Of a DNA stretch of 64,000 nt, positions 24,060-33,595 are shown piece after piece. The translations under genes were made by a program, and so were the position numbers. The stretch's first letter is position 1. Each line of letters starts with the position of its first letter. This stretch comes from Pisolithus tinctorius (Eukaryota > Basidiomycota > Agaricomycetes > Boletales > Pisolithaceae). The stretch spans positions 2,542,001-2,606,000 of the forward strand of contig JANFAH010000005.1 of NCBI GenBank assembly GCA_024663395.1. The letters are read 5' to 3'. The notes below the pieces were generated by a model. It saw only the letters and a program-made list of their open reading frames with translations, did no database searches and was not told where the DNA came from.

Positions 24060-25590
24060 AAGAAGGTAAGTAGCTCGCAGTGTCCCTCTACAACTCACAA
24101 AACACCCCCCCCCTCTCGCCAGGTCTCATCCAAAAAACAGGTATGTCATCCCAGTGCGCGGTGTCTCTCTACCACTCACAGAACACTCTCTCGCCTTGTC
24201 TCATCCACAAAACAGATATGTCATCCTACTTCCCGGCGTCCCTCTACCACTCACAAAACACCCCCTTGCCGTGCTTATCCAAAAAAAAGGTATGTCATCC
24301 CAACTTCATGGCGTCCCTCTACAACTCACAGAACACCCCCTCACCGTGCCTTATCAAAAAAACAAAAGGTAAGTCGTCCCAGGTCATGGCATCCCTCTAC
24401 CACTCACAGAACACCCCCTCACCATGCTCATCCAAAAAAAAGGTATGTCGTCCCAGCTTCGCAGCATCCCTCTACAACTCACAGAACACCCCCTCACCAT
24501 GCCTTATCCAAAAAAAAGGTAAGTCATCCCAGGTCACAGTGTCCCTCTACCACTCACAGAACACCTCCTCGCTGTGCCTCATCCAAAAAAAGGTATGTCA
24601 TCCCAGCTCGCGGCATCCCTCTACCACTCACAAAACACCCACAGAACACCCCCTCGCCATGCCTTATCAAAAAACAAAAGGTAAGTTGTCCCAGGTCGTG
24701 GCATCCCTCTACCACTCACAGAACACCCCCTCACTGTGCTCATCCAAAAAAAAAGGTATGTCATCCCAGCTTCATGGCATCCCTCTACCACTCACAGAAC
24801 ACCCCCTCGCCATGCTCATCCAAAAAAAAAAGGTATGTCATCCCAGCTTTGCAGCATTCCTCTACAACTCACAGAACACCCCCTCACCGTGCCTCATCCA
24901 AAAAAAAGGTACATCATCCCAGCTCACACAGCGTCCCTCTACAACTCACAAAACACCCACAGAACACCCCCTCACCGTGCTCATCCAAAAAAAAAGGTGT
25001 GTTGTCCCAGCTTCGCAGCATCCCTCTACCACTCACAGAACACCCCCTCACCATGCTCATCCAAAAAAAAGGTATGTTGTCCCAGCTTCACGGCATCCCT
25101 CTACCACTCACAGAACACCCCCTCGCCGTGCGCATCCAAAAAAAAAGGTATGTCGTCCCAGCTTTGCGGCATCCCTCTACAACTCACAGAACACCCCCTC
25201 ACCGTGCCTCATCCAAAAAAAAGGTACATCGTCCCAGCTCATGCAGCATCCCTCTACAACTCACAAAACACCCACAGAACACCCCCTCGCTGTGCTCATC
25301 CAAAAAAAAAAGGTGTGTTGTCCCAGCTTCGCGGTGTCCCTCTACAACTCACAGAACACCCCCTCGCCATGCCTTATCAAAAAAAAAAAGGTATGTTGTC
25401 CCAGGTCGTGGCATCCCTCTACCACTCACAGAACACCCCCTTGCTGTGTCTCATCCTACAAAAGGTATGTTGTCCCAGTTCCTGGTGTCCCTGTACCACT
25501 CACAAAACACACTAGTAGGCTATCAATTCATATCTCCCTCCTGCCACATTGCATCTCCCTTGCTGTGTCTCATCCAATAAGGTATGTTGT
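24060..25590 (+). repeat. Tandem array of about 77-bp units with splice-site-like motifs
   Basis: About 20 units of 73-80 bp. Each runs A-tract, AAGGTATGT or AAGGTAAGT, CCCAGCTTC, CATCCCTCTAC, ACTCACAG, AACACCCCCTC, then ATGCTCATCC. The A-tract length (about 4-10) varies and shifts the frame, which is why several long overlapping ORFs cross the array. Every unit contains a consensus-like 5' splice site and, about 42 nt on, a CAG acceptor. The array ends about 290 bp before the H3-mimic gene. Confidence 0.85.
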
Positions 25591-25810
25591 TGGACTTCTA
25601 CTTCATGGTGTCCAGATGATACTTACATATCACCCTCTTTGGTCTGCTTATCCAGTGCCCAGTGTTGTGTAGTTGCATACATTGGCTTGTCTTTTCCATA
25701 AATATGTAGATATCTATCCCTGCTGCATGATATATGTACTAAACTAAATGCATTTATTGTTATCTTACTGCTTGTCCCCTACACCTTCTGTGTCTTGTAA
25801 AGATAATAAG

Positions 25811-25870
25811 GTATGCTACTGTTCCCTTCTGTGTCATATGTTGCTGCCACTCACTAATGTTGGCATAATA
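25811..25870 (+). other. Probable 5' UTR intron of the H3-mimic gene
   Basis: Donor gtatgctac, a branch-like ctaat near 25855 and acceptor aatag end just before ACTCAGATGG, which contains the start codon. Confidence 0.5.
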
Positions 25871-25877
25871 GACTCAG

Positions 25878-27465
25878 ATGGTGAAGACCAAGCAGACAGC
25901 TAAGAAGACCACTGGAGGTAGAGCTCCCAGGGTATCTCTTGCTGGTCTGAAAGCTAGGGAAAAACATGCTGCCAAGTCAAGCAAGGCCCATGCTAGGAAG
26001 GCCCCTGTTGCCAAGAAGAGAAGGATGAGGAACTTGGCAAGTCTCTTTTTATATTCCATCCATCTTTCTAACATTCTATGCAGTTCTGTGTGATGTGCAG
26101 GGATGGAGGGACATTGTGGCCTTGTGATCAGGCAGGATGCAGAAGGGTAGTGTGTAACAAGTGTGTTGTAGTACCTGAGGATTGCCTTGCAGAGGTCACC
26201 CAGCTTCCTGTGACCTTCAGGTGTGTTAACCTCCCTTTTATGAATTAATTCCATTGACTCAAACTCTGGATGAACTTCAGGTGTGTTGCCTGTCATTGGA
26301 AAATGACAAGATTTGAAAGTCCTCAGCCCTATTTTGTAAGTGCATATTGCCACCCCAATCACTTCTAACTCCAAGTACAGGGCTTCTACTTGTCAGGCAA
26401 GCCAGTCCTGAAACACCCTCTTGTGGTCATTGGGGGGTTTGAGCATGCCACCACCTCTGAAGTGGCTGGTAACTCTACTGCCATTATCCACCTCCACCTT
26501 GAGTCTCTAGAGCTTGGCCATGCCCCTGTGCATATCCTTCACACCATGTTGCAGGGATATTTCACACAAGACACCTACCACTTCTCACAACTGCCCTTCA
26601 ACTTTGCCACTGAGGGGTCCAGAGCTGCCTATGACACTGCAGCATCAAAGCTAGCTTCAAGTCTGACTACCTTTGCTAAGGTAGTCATTTTCCTTACTAC
26701 CCATACTGATGAAGACAGGGGGGATCTGTTCTCTGGAATGGAGAATAAGGTTCCAATAGCCACAGAGGTCTTTGAGGTAAGTCACCATTGTTTGACTGTC
26801 ACTCCCATCTGACCAGTTGCAGTTTCTGCAAGGCCTTCTGTTACCCCTCTCCAACATTGTCAAGGGTGGAGACCTCATCTTCTTTGTATGTGGTTCTACT
26901 GTAAGGAAGGAGCAGAGCTTCCAAGGACTGAAGGCAGCTGTGCAACAGTAGGTTTTCTTTCAATGTTGGTGGTTATGGCTGACACCATATCAGTTTCAAG
27001 CCAAGGTCCATGTTGCTTTTTGATGCTGAGAGACTTCAACTAGTCACCACCATTCCCTTCCTCATGAGTGTCCTTGACTCCACCCTTGTTCAAGGCTTCC
27101 ATGTCCAAAGTGCAGTCAGGTATGCCCTGAATGACTGTGGTATGTTGGGTAGGCACTCCAACATCATCCTGATGTTGTGGCAGGAGAAGGTAGTGGTGGA
27201 GAAATTTGTCTGGACTGACAAGTTCATCAGGCCTTGGGGACAACAATTGCCTGCCCAGTGCCCTCAGTGTTATAGCATTCAGAAGTGGGAAGCTGGTTGT
27301 TCAGGGCAGACTTATTCCTATGAGTGCAAGAATCCTGGCTGTGGGAAGGACACACAAGGCACATCTCAGCCTCCCCAAACCTATACTATCTGCATGTCCA
27401 AAGGGGCTACCAAACTGACACAGGGAAAGGGGCAAACATCATCCTGGCTGTTGGAATCTTTGTAA
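25878..27465 (+). CDS. Histone-H3-tail-mimic protein with PHD-like finger and zinc ribbon
   Basis: Exon 1 (25878-26036, 53 codons) starts MVKTKQTAKKTTGGRAPR, clearly modelled on the H3 tail; Lys at positions matching K4 and K9 is kept. A 47-nt intron with a GC donor (26037-26083, branch ctaac) leads in phase to FCVMCRDGGTLWPCDQAGC (from 26084). With CNKC and, after a second intron (26221-26280), CVACH, this gives C-x2-C-x8-C-x4-C-x4-C-x2-C..C-x2-C, a PHD-like finger with Cys in place of His. Exon 4 (26381-26776) contains HTDEDRGDLFSG; exon 5 starts at 26817. The last part has CGMLGRHSNIILML and a CPQC zinc-ribbon half near 27259. One extra T near 27021 breaks the frame before DAERL, so this copy is probably a pseudogene at its 3' end. 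The protein has no N-terminal signal. It is presumably nuclear and competes for or recruits H3-tail readers or writers; that role is inference. Confidence 0.7.
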
Positions 27466-27884
27466 AATACCCTACCTTGATACATATGATATGCATGTAC
27501 TACAATCAAAAATAGCTGCTTTGTGTTTTCAAATTTCATATGACATTGAATGTTCAGAAAAAAAAGTAATTTCCTGCAGGACAATTCCTCCTTAAGTACT
27601 GATACACAACTGAGTAAATTTGCCCAATGTTAATTCCAATACAATGGCCAGATTGGTAGAGTTAACTTCAATACCACAGGATAAGGATAGGATATAGGAT
27701 TTTTCCACAACCATGTGGGTTCAGCCAGCTAACTACCAAGGAAGTAGTGTACTGAGTAATAAGATTGGCCAGCCCCACTAACCCACTAGCAAGATATTTG
27801 TCTTTCTTGCAAAGTGTCTGCCCAACCACAACTCCAGGTCATGGTTCATTCCCCCCAGCCACATCAGCTGACCCCACTGCCAGG
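27466..27884. other. Intergenic with remnant satellite
   Basis: No gene. From about 27770 there are degenerate units (GGCCAGCCCCACTAAC, CAGCTGACCCCACTGCCAGG) of the 45-bp satellite that resumes at 62845, on the other side of Gypsy3. Confidence 0.6.
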
Positions 27885-27889
27885 ACATC

Positions 27890-28604
27890 TGTCAAGTCTG
27901 GGCCTACTCCGACCAACTCCGATGCTAAACAAGGTCTAGAGGAGGGTCCAGAAGCAAGTCCGACACACAGGGACAGAACTCTGACTAGCGGAGTGTCAGC
28001 AGGAATGAAGACCGCCGAGACAAAGGCAGAGCGGAGTGAGGGCTTCAGGTTTAGCTCGTGCGCTACCCCCTTGCACGATCTCAGCCCTTGTATTTCAGAG
28101 GGAGAGTACAGACGGAGAGTCGGAGATAACTTCCGACAGGCAGAAGACGGAATCAGAGGGAGTAGGAACTAGGTTGATATTCATACTGAAGAACAGCGGA
28201 GTACAGTACATGCTTTTATACTGCTATGGAGGTACAGTAATCGGAATCGGAACTGACATACAGGGACTCATAAATTTTCAAGTAAAACTTCCTGGACAAC
28301 GAATGAAGGGTAGATGGAGGACATACGAACAGGTAACACAGAACATCCAGAAAAGGAAACAGTCCAGGTGCTGGACCATGCGGTGAGCATGCTGTGGAGT
28401 TCCTGACTGCAAAGGTAGTCACATGACCCCCCAGAGGACAGACCGCTCGGTCTGGTAGGAGAGTGACACAAGTCCGACAGCAGTCAGAGTGGAGATGGTT
28501 TGCAACCAACAGAAGTTGGGCGGAGTTGGTGTGGAGTGAGTGAACGACCGGCAGAGTAGGGCATGGAGCGAGCAAGGGCTTAGTGTGAATGCACGGTTAT
28601 GACA
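27890..28604 (-). repeat. Gypsy3 3' LTR
   Basis: On the plus strand it reads TGTCAAGTCTGGG to GCACGGTTATGACA. In the sense orientation a TATA box (plus-strand cttttata, about 28211-28218) precedes the R start, which here reads AGTATGAATAT. It matches the reassembled 5' LTR in length. Confidence 0.92.
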
Positions 28605-28618
28605 GTGCCCCCCCCTGA
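28605..28618 (-). other. Gypsy3 polypurine tract
   Basis: On the minus strand TTCAGGGGGGGGCAC directly precedes the 3' LTR start TGTCATAACC. Confidence 0.7.
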
Positions 28619-28783
28619 AGGCCACATGTATGGAACGAGATCAACACGAGTCGATCATTTGAAATTATTTTGATGCCTCAAGGATAATGGGTTTAGCCAC
28701 AGCAGAGCTCCATCGGAGTTCGAAGTTCCGCTTAAAAACACGTGTTAGGGTACCAATCCTTCATATCCCATCCCCCCATCATC

Positions 28784-29832
28784 ATGTCCTCTCAGCATCA
28801 GAACAAAACCCCCCAGCCCACTCCTGGTCACTCCTGTGACTACTCCCAGGTCGCCAACAACGACCTAGTCATCCTTACAGACGATTCGATGGACACTGAG
28901 TGCGAGAAGGCAGCAGAGAAGGCACGTCGGCGAGAAGAGGCGGAGAAGAAGGAGCAAGAACGCGAGGCGGAGCGCAAGGCCAAATGAGAGGAGGCCAAGC
29001 GATGAAAGGCAGAAGAGGTGCGGCAGGAGGCGGAGCAGAGGCAGAGAGAGGAGGAAGCACAGCGGAAGAAGGTGGCGGATGAAGAGGCCAAAAGGCAAAG
29101 ACAGAGAGTGGCAGAAGAGGCAGAGAAGCAGAGGCAGAGGGCCCAGGCCAGGCAGGATGAGGCCATGCAAAGGTGAGTGACAGAATCCTACAAGTCAAGC
29201 GGAGCTGACTTGTATTTTTATTTCAGGTTAAGCAGCACGGTCTATGATGTCAACACTGCCCAGAGGGTCCCTGGGACCTCTGTGGTGGTTACCACGACCA
29301 GGCGGCCCCCTTGCACTCGCTGCATAGCGAGTCTGACGGCGGGTCAGTGCGAGCCAGGGCAAGATAAGACCAGGGCCTGCATGCCCTGCCACAACAAGAA
29401 GAAAACCTGCAGTTGGATGCAGGAAGAGGCAGCGGCGGGACCCTCATGGAAGAGAGCAGGGACAGGGAGCTCCCGAGGAGAGAAGAAGAAGAGGACGTGA
29501 GGGAAGGGAAAGGAGAAAGCGACAGAGATGGAGGAAGCAGATGATGAGCAGGAGGTAGGTGGAGAAGATGAACCAGTGACCCCACTCAAGGGTCCCTCTG
29601 GTGCAAAAGTCCACACACGGTGGGTGGAGTGGGAGCGGGAGTGGCAGCTGCAGGCCATGGAGAGACAGGCCAAAGCGCACGAGACCGCTGCACTGGCCTT
29701 CGAGAGGATGGCAGAGGCAGCAGAGCAGATGGCGGTGGCTGCAGAGTGGACAGCCGACGAGTGGGTGCTGTACCGCGCCTGGGCAGAGTGGGCGGAGATG
29801 AGGAGGAGGGAGGATGTGCAAGAGGCCAGAAT
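28784..29832 (+). pseudogene. Antisense accessory gene of Gypsy3, 5' part
   Basis: Runs opposite to gag-pol, between pol and the 3' LTR. Exon 1 (28784-29172) starts MSSQHQNKTPQPTPGHS and becomes a highly charged Glu/Arg/Lys/Gln helix likely to form a coiled coil; two TGA codons (near 28985 and 29003) stand where Arg fits. A 54-nt GT-AG intron (29173-29226) splits an Arg codon. Exon 2 has a Zn2Cys6-like cluster with spacing C-x2-C-x8-C-x9-C-x2-C-x6-C (about 29312-29412), one more TGA at about 29498, and an Ala/Glu-rich helix. The frame is cut at 29832 by an LTR insertion and resumes at 41928 in phase. Function is unknown; DNA or RNA binding is a guess from the cluster. Confidence 0.75.
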
Positions 29833-29917
29833 TGTCATGACCGTGCGTTCGTCATAGGTCTTTACTCACTCCACAACCTTTTCCGCCGGTCATTCGCTCA
29901 CTCCGCACCAACTCCGC
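29833..29917 (+). mobile_element. Inserted Gypsy3-family LTR, left piece
   Basis: Starts TGTCATGACCGTGCG, flanked by AGAAT (29828-29832). It is interrupted after 85 bp by Gypsy1, whose duplication CCGC is 29914-29917. The rest is at 41294-41922. It lies opposite in orientation to the Gypsy3 LTRs, so it is a separate insertion. Confidence 0.92.
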
Positions 29918-30389
29918 TGTAAGATAGTGTTTTTCCGTTGGCCGAGAACTCCGACTCCGGAAGAGGTAGGTTCCGCTCGAGTCGGGTCGACCCTGAAGGG
30001 GCTTCGGTCTGGATGCAGGGTAAGTACTTTAGACGAACGCAAAGGGAACTCGCCCGAGAATATAATTCTTGACTCTAAAGAAGAACCTTGGCAGAAAAGA
30101 GCTGAAGTAGTGAAATTTTTGCTCCTCCAAGCAAGACACAGAGTAGGCCGAGATGACTAGTACAGTGTAGTCCTCTCTGGTGTACCGTAGTTGTTAAGTG
30201 ATGTGGCACGCGCCGTGACCACCCGCGCGCTTAGTCAGCTCTCTATGTTTCGACACCAAGTCCTTTCTCAGCCTCAACCCCTAAGCCCGAATCCTCCTCG
30301 ACTCTCTCTTACATCCTTCACCCTCAAACCTTCCCTTCGACCCAACAGAAGCGCGACTTCTCGTAGGGGAAAGGCTCGCGTTCCCTACA
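29918..30389 (-). repeat. Gypsy1 3' LTR
   Basis: Plus strand TGTAAGATAGTG to GTTCCCTACA, 472 bp. Compare 40818-41289. Confidence 0.93.
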
Positions 30390-31932
30390 TCCGAGGGGGG
30401 GTTTAGACGCCGACCATCCTCGGTCGTCCCCTTCCTCGCGTAGACGTCCTCGGCTTCGTACCCATCCTCTTAGCTTCTCCTTCGCACCCTTGCCCTCTGA
30501 CTCTGTACCTCACATCACCTTCCACTCTGCACTCAACAACTCCTTCCTCCATCAACACGCCCCCCTTCGATCCTGAACCCGCACTGCGCTCCTCGAACCT
30601 CTCCCCCACTCTCATCAACATCCCCGAGACCCCTCACAGCCAACTCTCTTGTACCTTCTTCATCACCTCGAGCCCGCGATTTTCCATACCTCCGAAGCCA
30701 TCCTCTTAGCCCGGGTGACGATCATGGCGCCTCGAACGCACGAACAAGTGGGTGATAAATCGAGTGCGGTGCGAGGTAGGAACGGCGCGTTGAAACGCAG
30801 CTGGCAGTAGAACTGCGACGGAGCATTTCGACAGCGCAGCGGCTGGGGATAGAGACCCTATGTACCTACGACCCAGCTCGAAGATTATTTTATACCTGTA
30901 AACCTCCTATCAGTGACGTATTCACAATCCTACGAGAGTGCATTGTGCGCTCTCGACTCCATTTCGTCCTTAAGACGACACTAGTGGAAACGAAACCAAG
31001 AAAAACAAAAGTTTGGGCCCTCGGGAGACCCCTTCTACCCTATACTGCGTCCCTTCTATGGTACTCCGGCCCCCCCTCCTTTTCTCAGCTCCTGGACTTG
31101 CGCCTCGCGCGCAGGAATGAATTTCGTGGCGCATAACGATACCAGCGGCCTTCGACTCGCGTTTCTAGTATTCCTCAGCTCTTCGTATGTACCTCCGGGA
31201 GCTTTACATTCCCTCTTTCCGCCCTTTCCGACACTGGAAACAAAACACTTCGACGTAGTTTACGTTCGAACTACAATAGAATACCTCACCTTGAACTTGT
31301 AGCCTCTCGATCCCGCTTCGGAGATAGGTCTTCGACCTCGACAGGTACGAATACGAGCTCTCGCTCGACCTCGGACATTCGCCCTTCGTCGATCCACTTT
31401 TTCTTGCGCCGAGACACCTGTTCCCACCGTAAAACGCGTTCGAATCGAAACGGAAAGGTCACCTGTCATCGCGTCTGCCCCGGCCAAGCTTCTCTTCCAG
31501 TGTTGTTTCTACCTGGTTCGTGTCCCTTCTCGCTCGTTCCAGCTCTGCATACCTCTCCTGTAGCGACCCTTCCTATCCATGCCATAGCTCCGAGAACGTT
31601 GCGGAGTCTAGCGTTCCCTTCACAGCCGGTCGTTACCCTTCGCAGTTAGTTTGCCTGTTCGAATTCGAACCGTCGTCTCTCCTAGTGTAGAACGTTAGTG
31701 AGCGCCGTAATGCAAAAGGAAAATAGACTAGAATATGGCGAGAACGCCATGACTCTTTGAGTGCGCCGAGACCGTAAGACTGCCGCTGCTTCGAGCGAAG
31801 GTTCCGACTTCCGGTGATAATTGATCCGTTTCGATCGACTTCCCACCGTTTTCCCCTCCTTCTTATCTAAGCTACCCCGCGTGTTCCTTCTATTTTTCCT
31901 TCCCCATCTTTCTCCTTCTCGCCCTCGCTCTC
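30390..31932. other. Non-coding region upstream of Gypsy1's antisense gene
   Basis: About 1.5 kb, pyrimidine-rich on the plus strand, with no ORF I can support. It must hold the polypurine tract and the promoter of the antisense gene; I see no clear TATA box near 31933. Confidence 0.5.
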
Positions 31933-33342
31933 ATGTTGTCCAACCCCAACGACTCGCCTCCCAACGTTGGCATCCCGGCTGACGACCTCACGCGCGCCGC
32001 CTCCGTCCTCCAGCTCCTGCTGGGATCGTTGCAGGGAGACACAGAGTCGAGAAACGCGCTGTTGGCGCGTCTGGGGTCGTTGATGGTGCGTGGTCTTTTT
32101 TTCTTTTCCTTGACGGTCGTTTTGTTGACGCTACCCCGTCGCTACAGGGCCCATCGCTGGCTCCTACGGCTCCCGAACCTCAAGCCGCTTCCTCTCCTGC
32201 GCTACCGGTCAACGCTCCTCCTGCTGACGTTGTCCAAGACGAACCGGCTCCCGCAACTACCGCCGCCCCGGTCGACCACACCCTCGCAGAGCCCACGCCT
32301 GCGACCGCTGTCGTCCAGGAACCGGACCCCAGCCCTACTCTCGACCTTCCCACCTTCGACACGCTCCCGGACGCTCTGTCGTCCACATCCACGCCCACGT
32401 CCACCATCGCGCCTTCTCGTACGCCCTCTCCCTCGCTCCCGGGTCCCTTGGACCCTCCTTCTCCTCTTACGCCAACTGTTTCGCCCGATCGTCCGGTCTC
32501 TGTCCCAGATGCTGCCGCACCTGCAGATCCTACCACGCCCACCCGCCAGACACTCGACGTTTCCGAGTCTGGCCTTGAGTGCCTTCCTGCCGACTCTCCA
32601 TTGACTGGCCACGCGTCCCTTGATCGCCCTCCAGTGTGTTCTAACTTCTCTCTTCCTTCTTCGTCCCATAGCTGACTCTTCGAGATCCAGAACGCAGACC
32701 GTCTCGGGGAGTCCGGTCTCCAATGGCGAGTCTACCGTCCCGATTGGCACATCGAGCTCGTCAAACGTACTTCGAAGGATGGCGGCTTCCCCATCTACCT
32801 GCCCGTCCCCTGCGATCGTTGTCGCGTCGCTCGAGCCATCTGCTCTGGAGCCTTGGGGCTCAAATGCGCGCGATGTCGTCAACTTCGTTACACTTGCCCC
32901 TTATACGTGCGTGTCGTCCACTCTCCTTTCGTCCTAAGGCGTCTTGCTGACATCGCTCCAGAACGACTCGGCACAGTCCCGAGCCTGGGTCCAAGCGCTT
33001 TGTACGGGCTCAACTCCTCCTGCTCTCACCCCTCCTCATTACCCTGCCAAGCCTGTAGTCGAGATCACCCAAAGGCCTGCTCGCGCCTCGAAGCGCGCTC
33101 GTGTCAGGTCTCCATCTCCCAGTCCGACTCCTCCCCCTTCGACTTCTGGCGCGTCTTCCTCTAACTCGGTGCCAACCCCCTCGACTTCTAGCTCCCCTCC
33201 TTCGCTGCCTTCGCTTTCCAATGCCGAGATGTTGGTCGTTCTTCGCGAAGCCCTTCGTGCTGCAACCGAAGTGTTAGACCAGGCCTCGAAGGGCCACGTC
33301 GCGTCCGAGAAGGCATTGGGCAAGAGGAAATCGCGTGATTAG
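31933..33342 (+). CDS. Antisense accessory gene of Gypsy1, Zn2Cys6-like, intact
   Basis: Four exons: 31933-32085, 32148-32633, 32685-32906 and 32962-33342. All three introns are in phase 0 (62, 51 and 55 nt; donors gtgcgt, gtgtgt, gtgcgt; the last two have gctgac branch sites), giving about 413 residues. Exon 1 encodes a short helical region; exon 2 is Pro/Ser/Thr-rich. Exon 3 has WRVYRPDWHIELVKRTSKDG and then a cluster C-x2-C-x6-C-x7-C-x2-C-x6-C (32811-32897), the Gal4-type spacing. Exon 4 has basic KRAR, Ser/Pro tracts, a C-terminal helix and KRKSRD. It is convergent with pol, with 253 bp between the two stops including a T27 run. The reading frame is fully open, unlike gag-pol beside it. 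Probably a nuclear DNA-binding protein; whether it regulates the element is inference. Confidence 0.8.
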
Positions 33343-33595
33343 TATCTTGCACTATCTCTTTTCTGGGCTTCAACAGCCCCGTCGTCGTACCTCATGTAAT
33401 CCCTGTCCAACACAGAATTGATCAGCGCTTTTCGAATCGTCCGAACGTCGTGACTTATTTTTTTTTTTTTTTTTTTTTTTTTTTGATCAGCATGTGCAAG
33501 TCGGGGTGCGAGTCGCACCGAATTACGCTCGAATTCGAGCCGATAGTCAAAGTGCCTCGGTTGAACGAGTACACCAATATCTACAACTGGAGGCC

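Noticed and set aside
24060..25590. CRISPR-like array
   Set aside because: Units are contiguous and similar throughout with no unique spacers, and the genome is fungal.
23691..25672. Two long overlapping ORFs of 629 and 530 codons
   Set aside because: They are read-through of a tandem array lacking stops in several frames; A-tract length changes alter the frame, and no domain is present.
25874..26374. 166-codon minus-strand ORF opposite the H3-mimic gene
   Set aside because: Shadow of exons 1-3 and their introns; the plus strand has the recognisable motifs and splice sites.
28840..29838. Leu/Ser-rich minus-strand ORFs
   Set aside because: Antisense shadow of the Glu/Arg-rich coiled-coil region of the Gypsy3 accessory gene.
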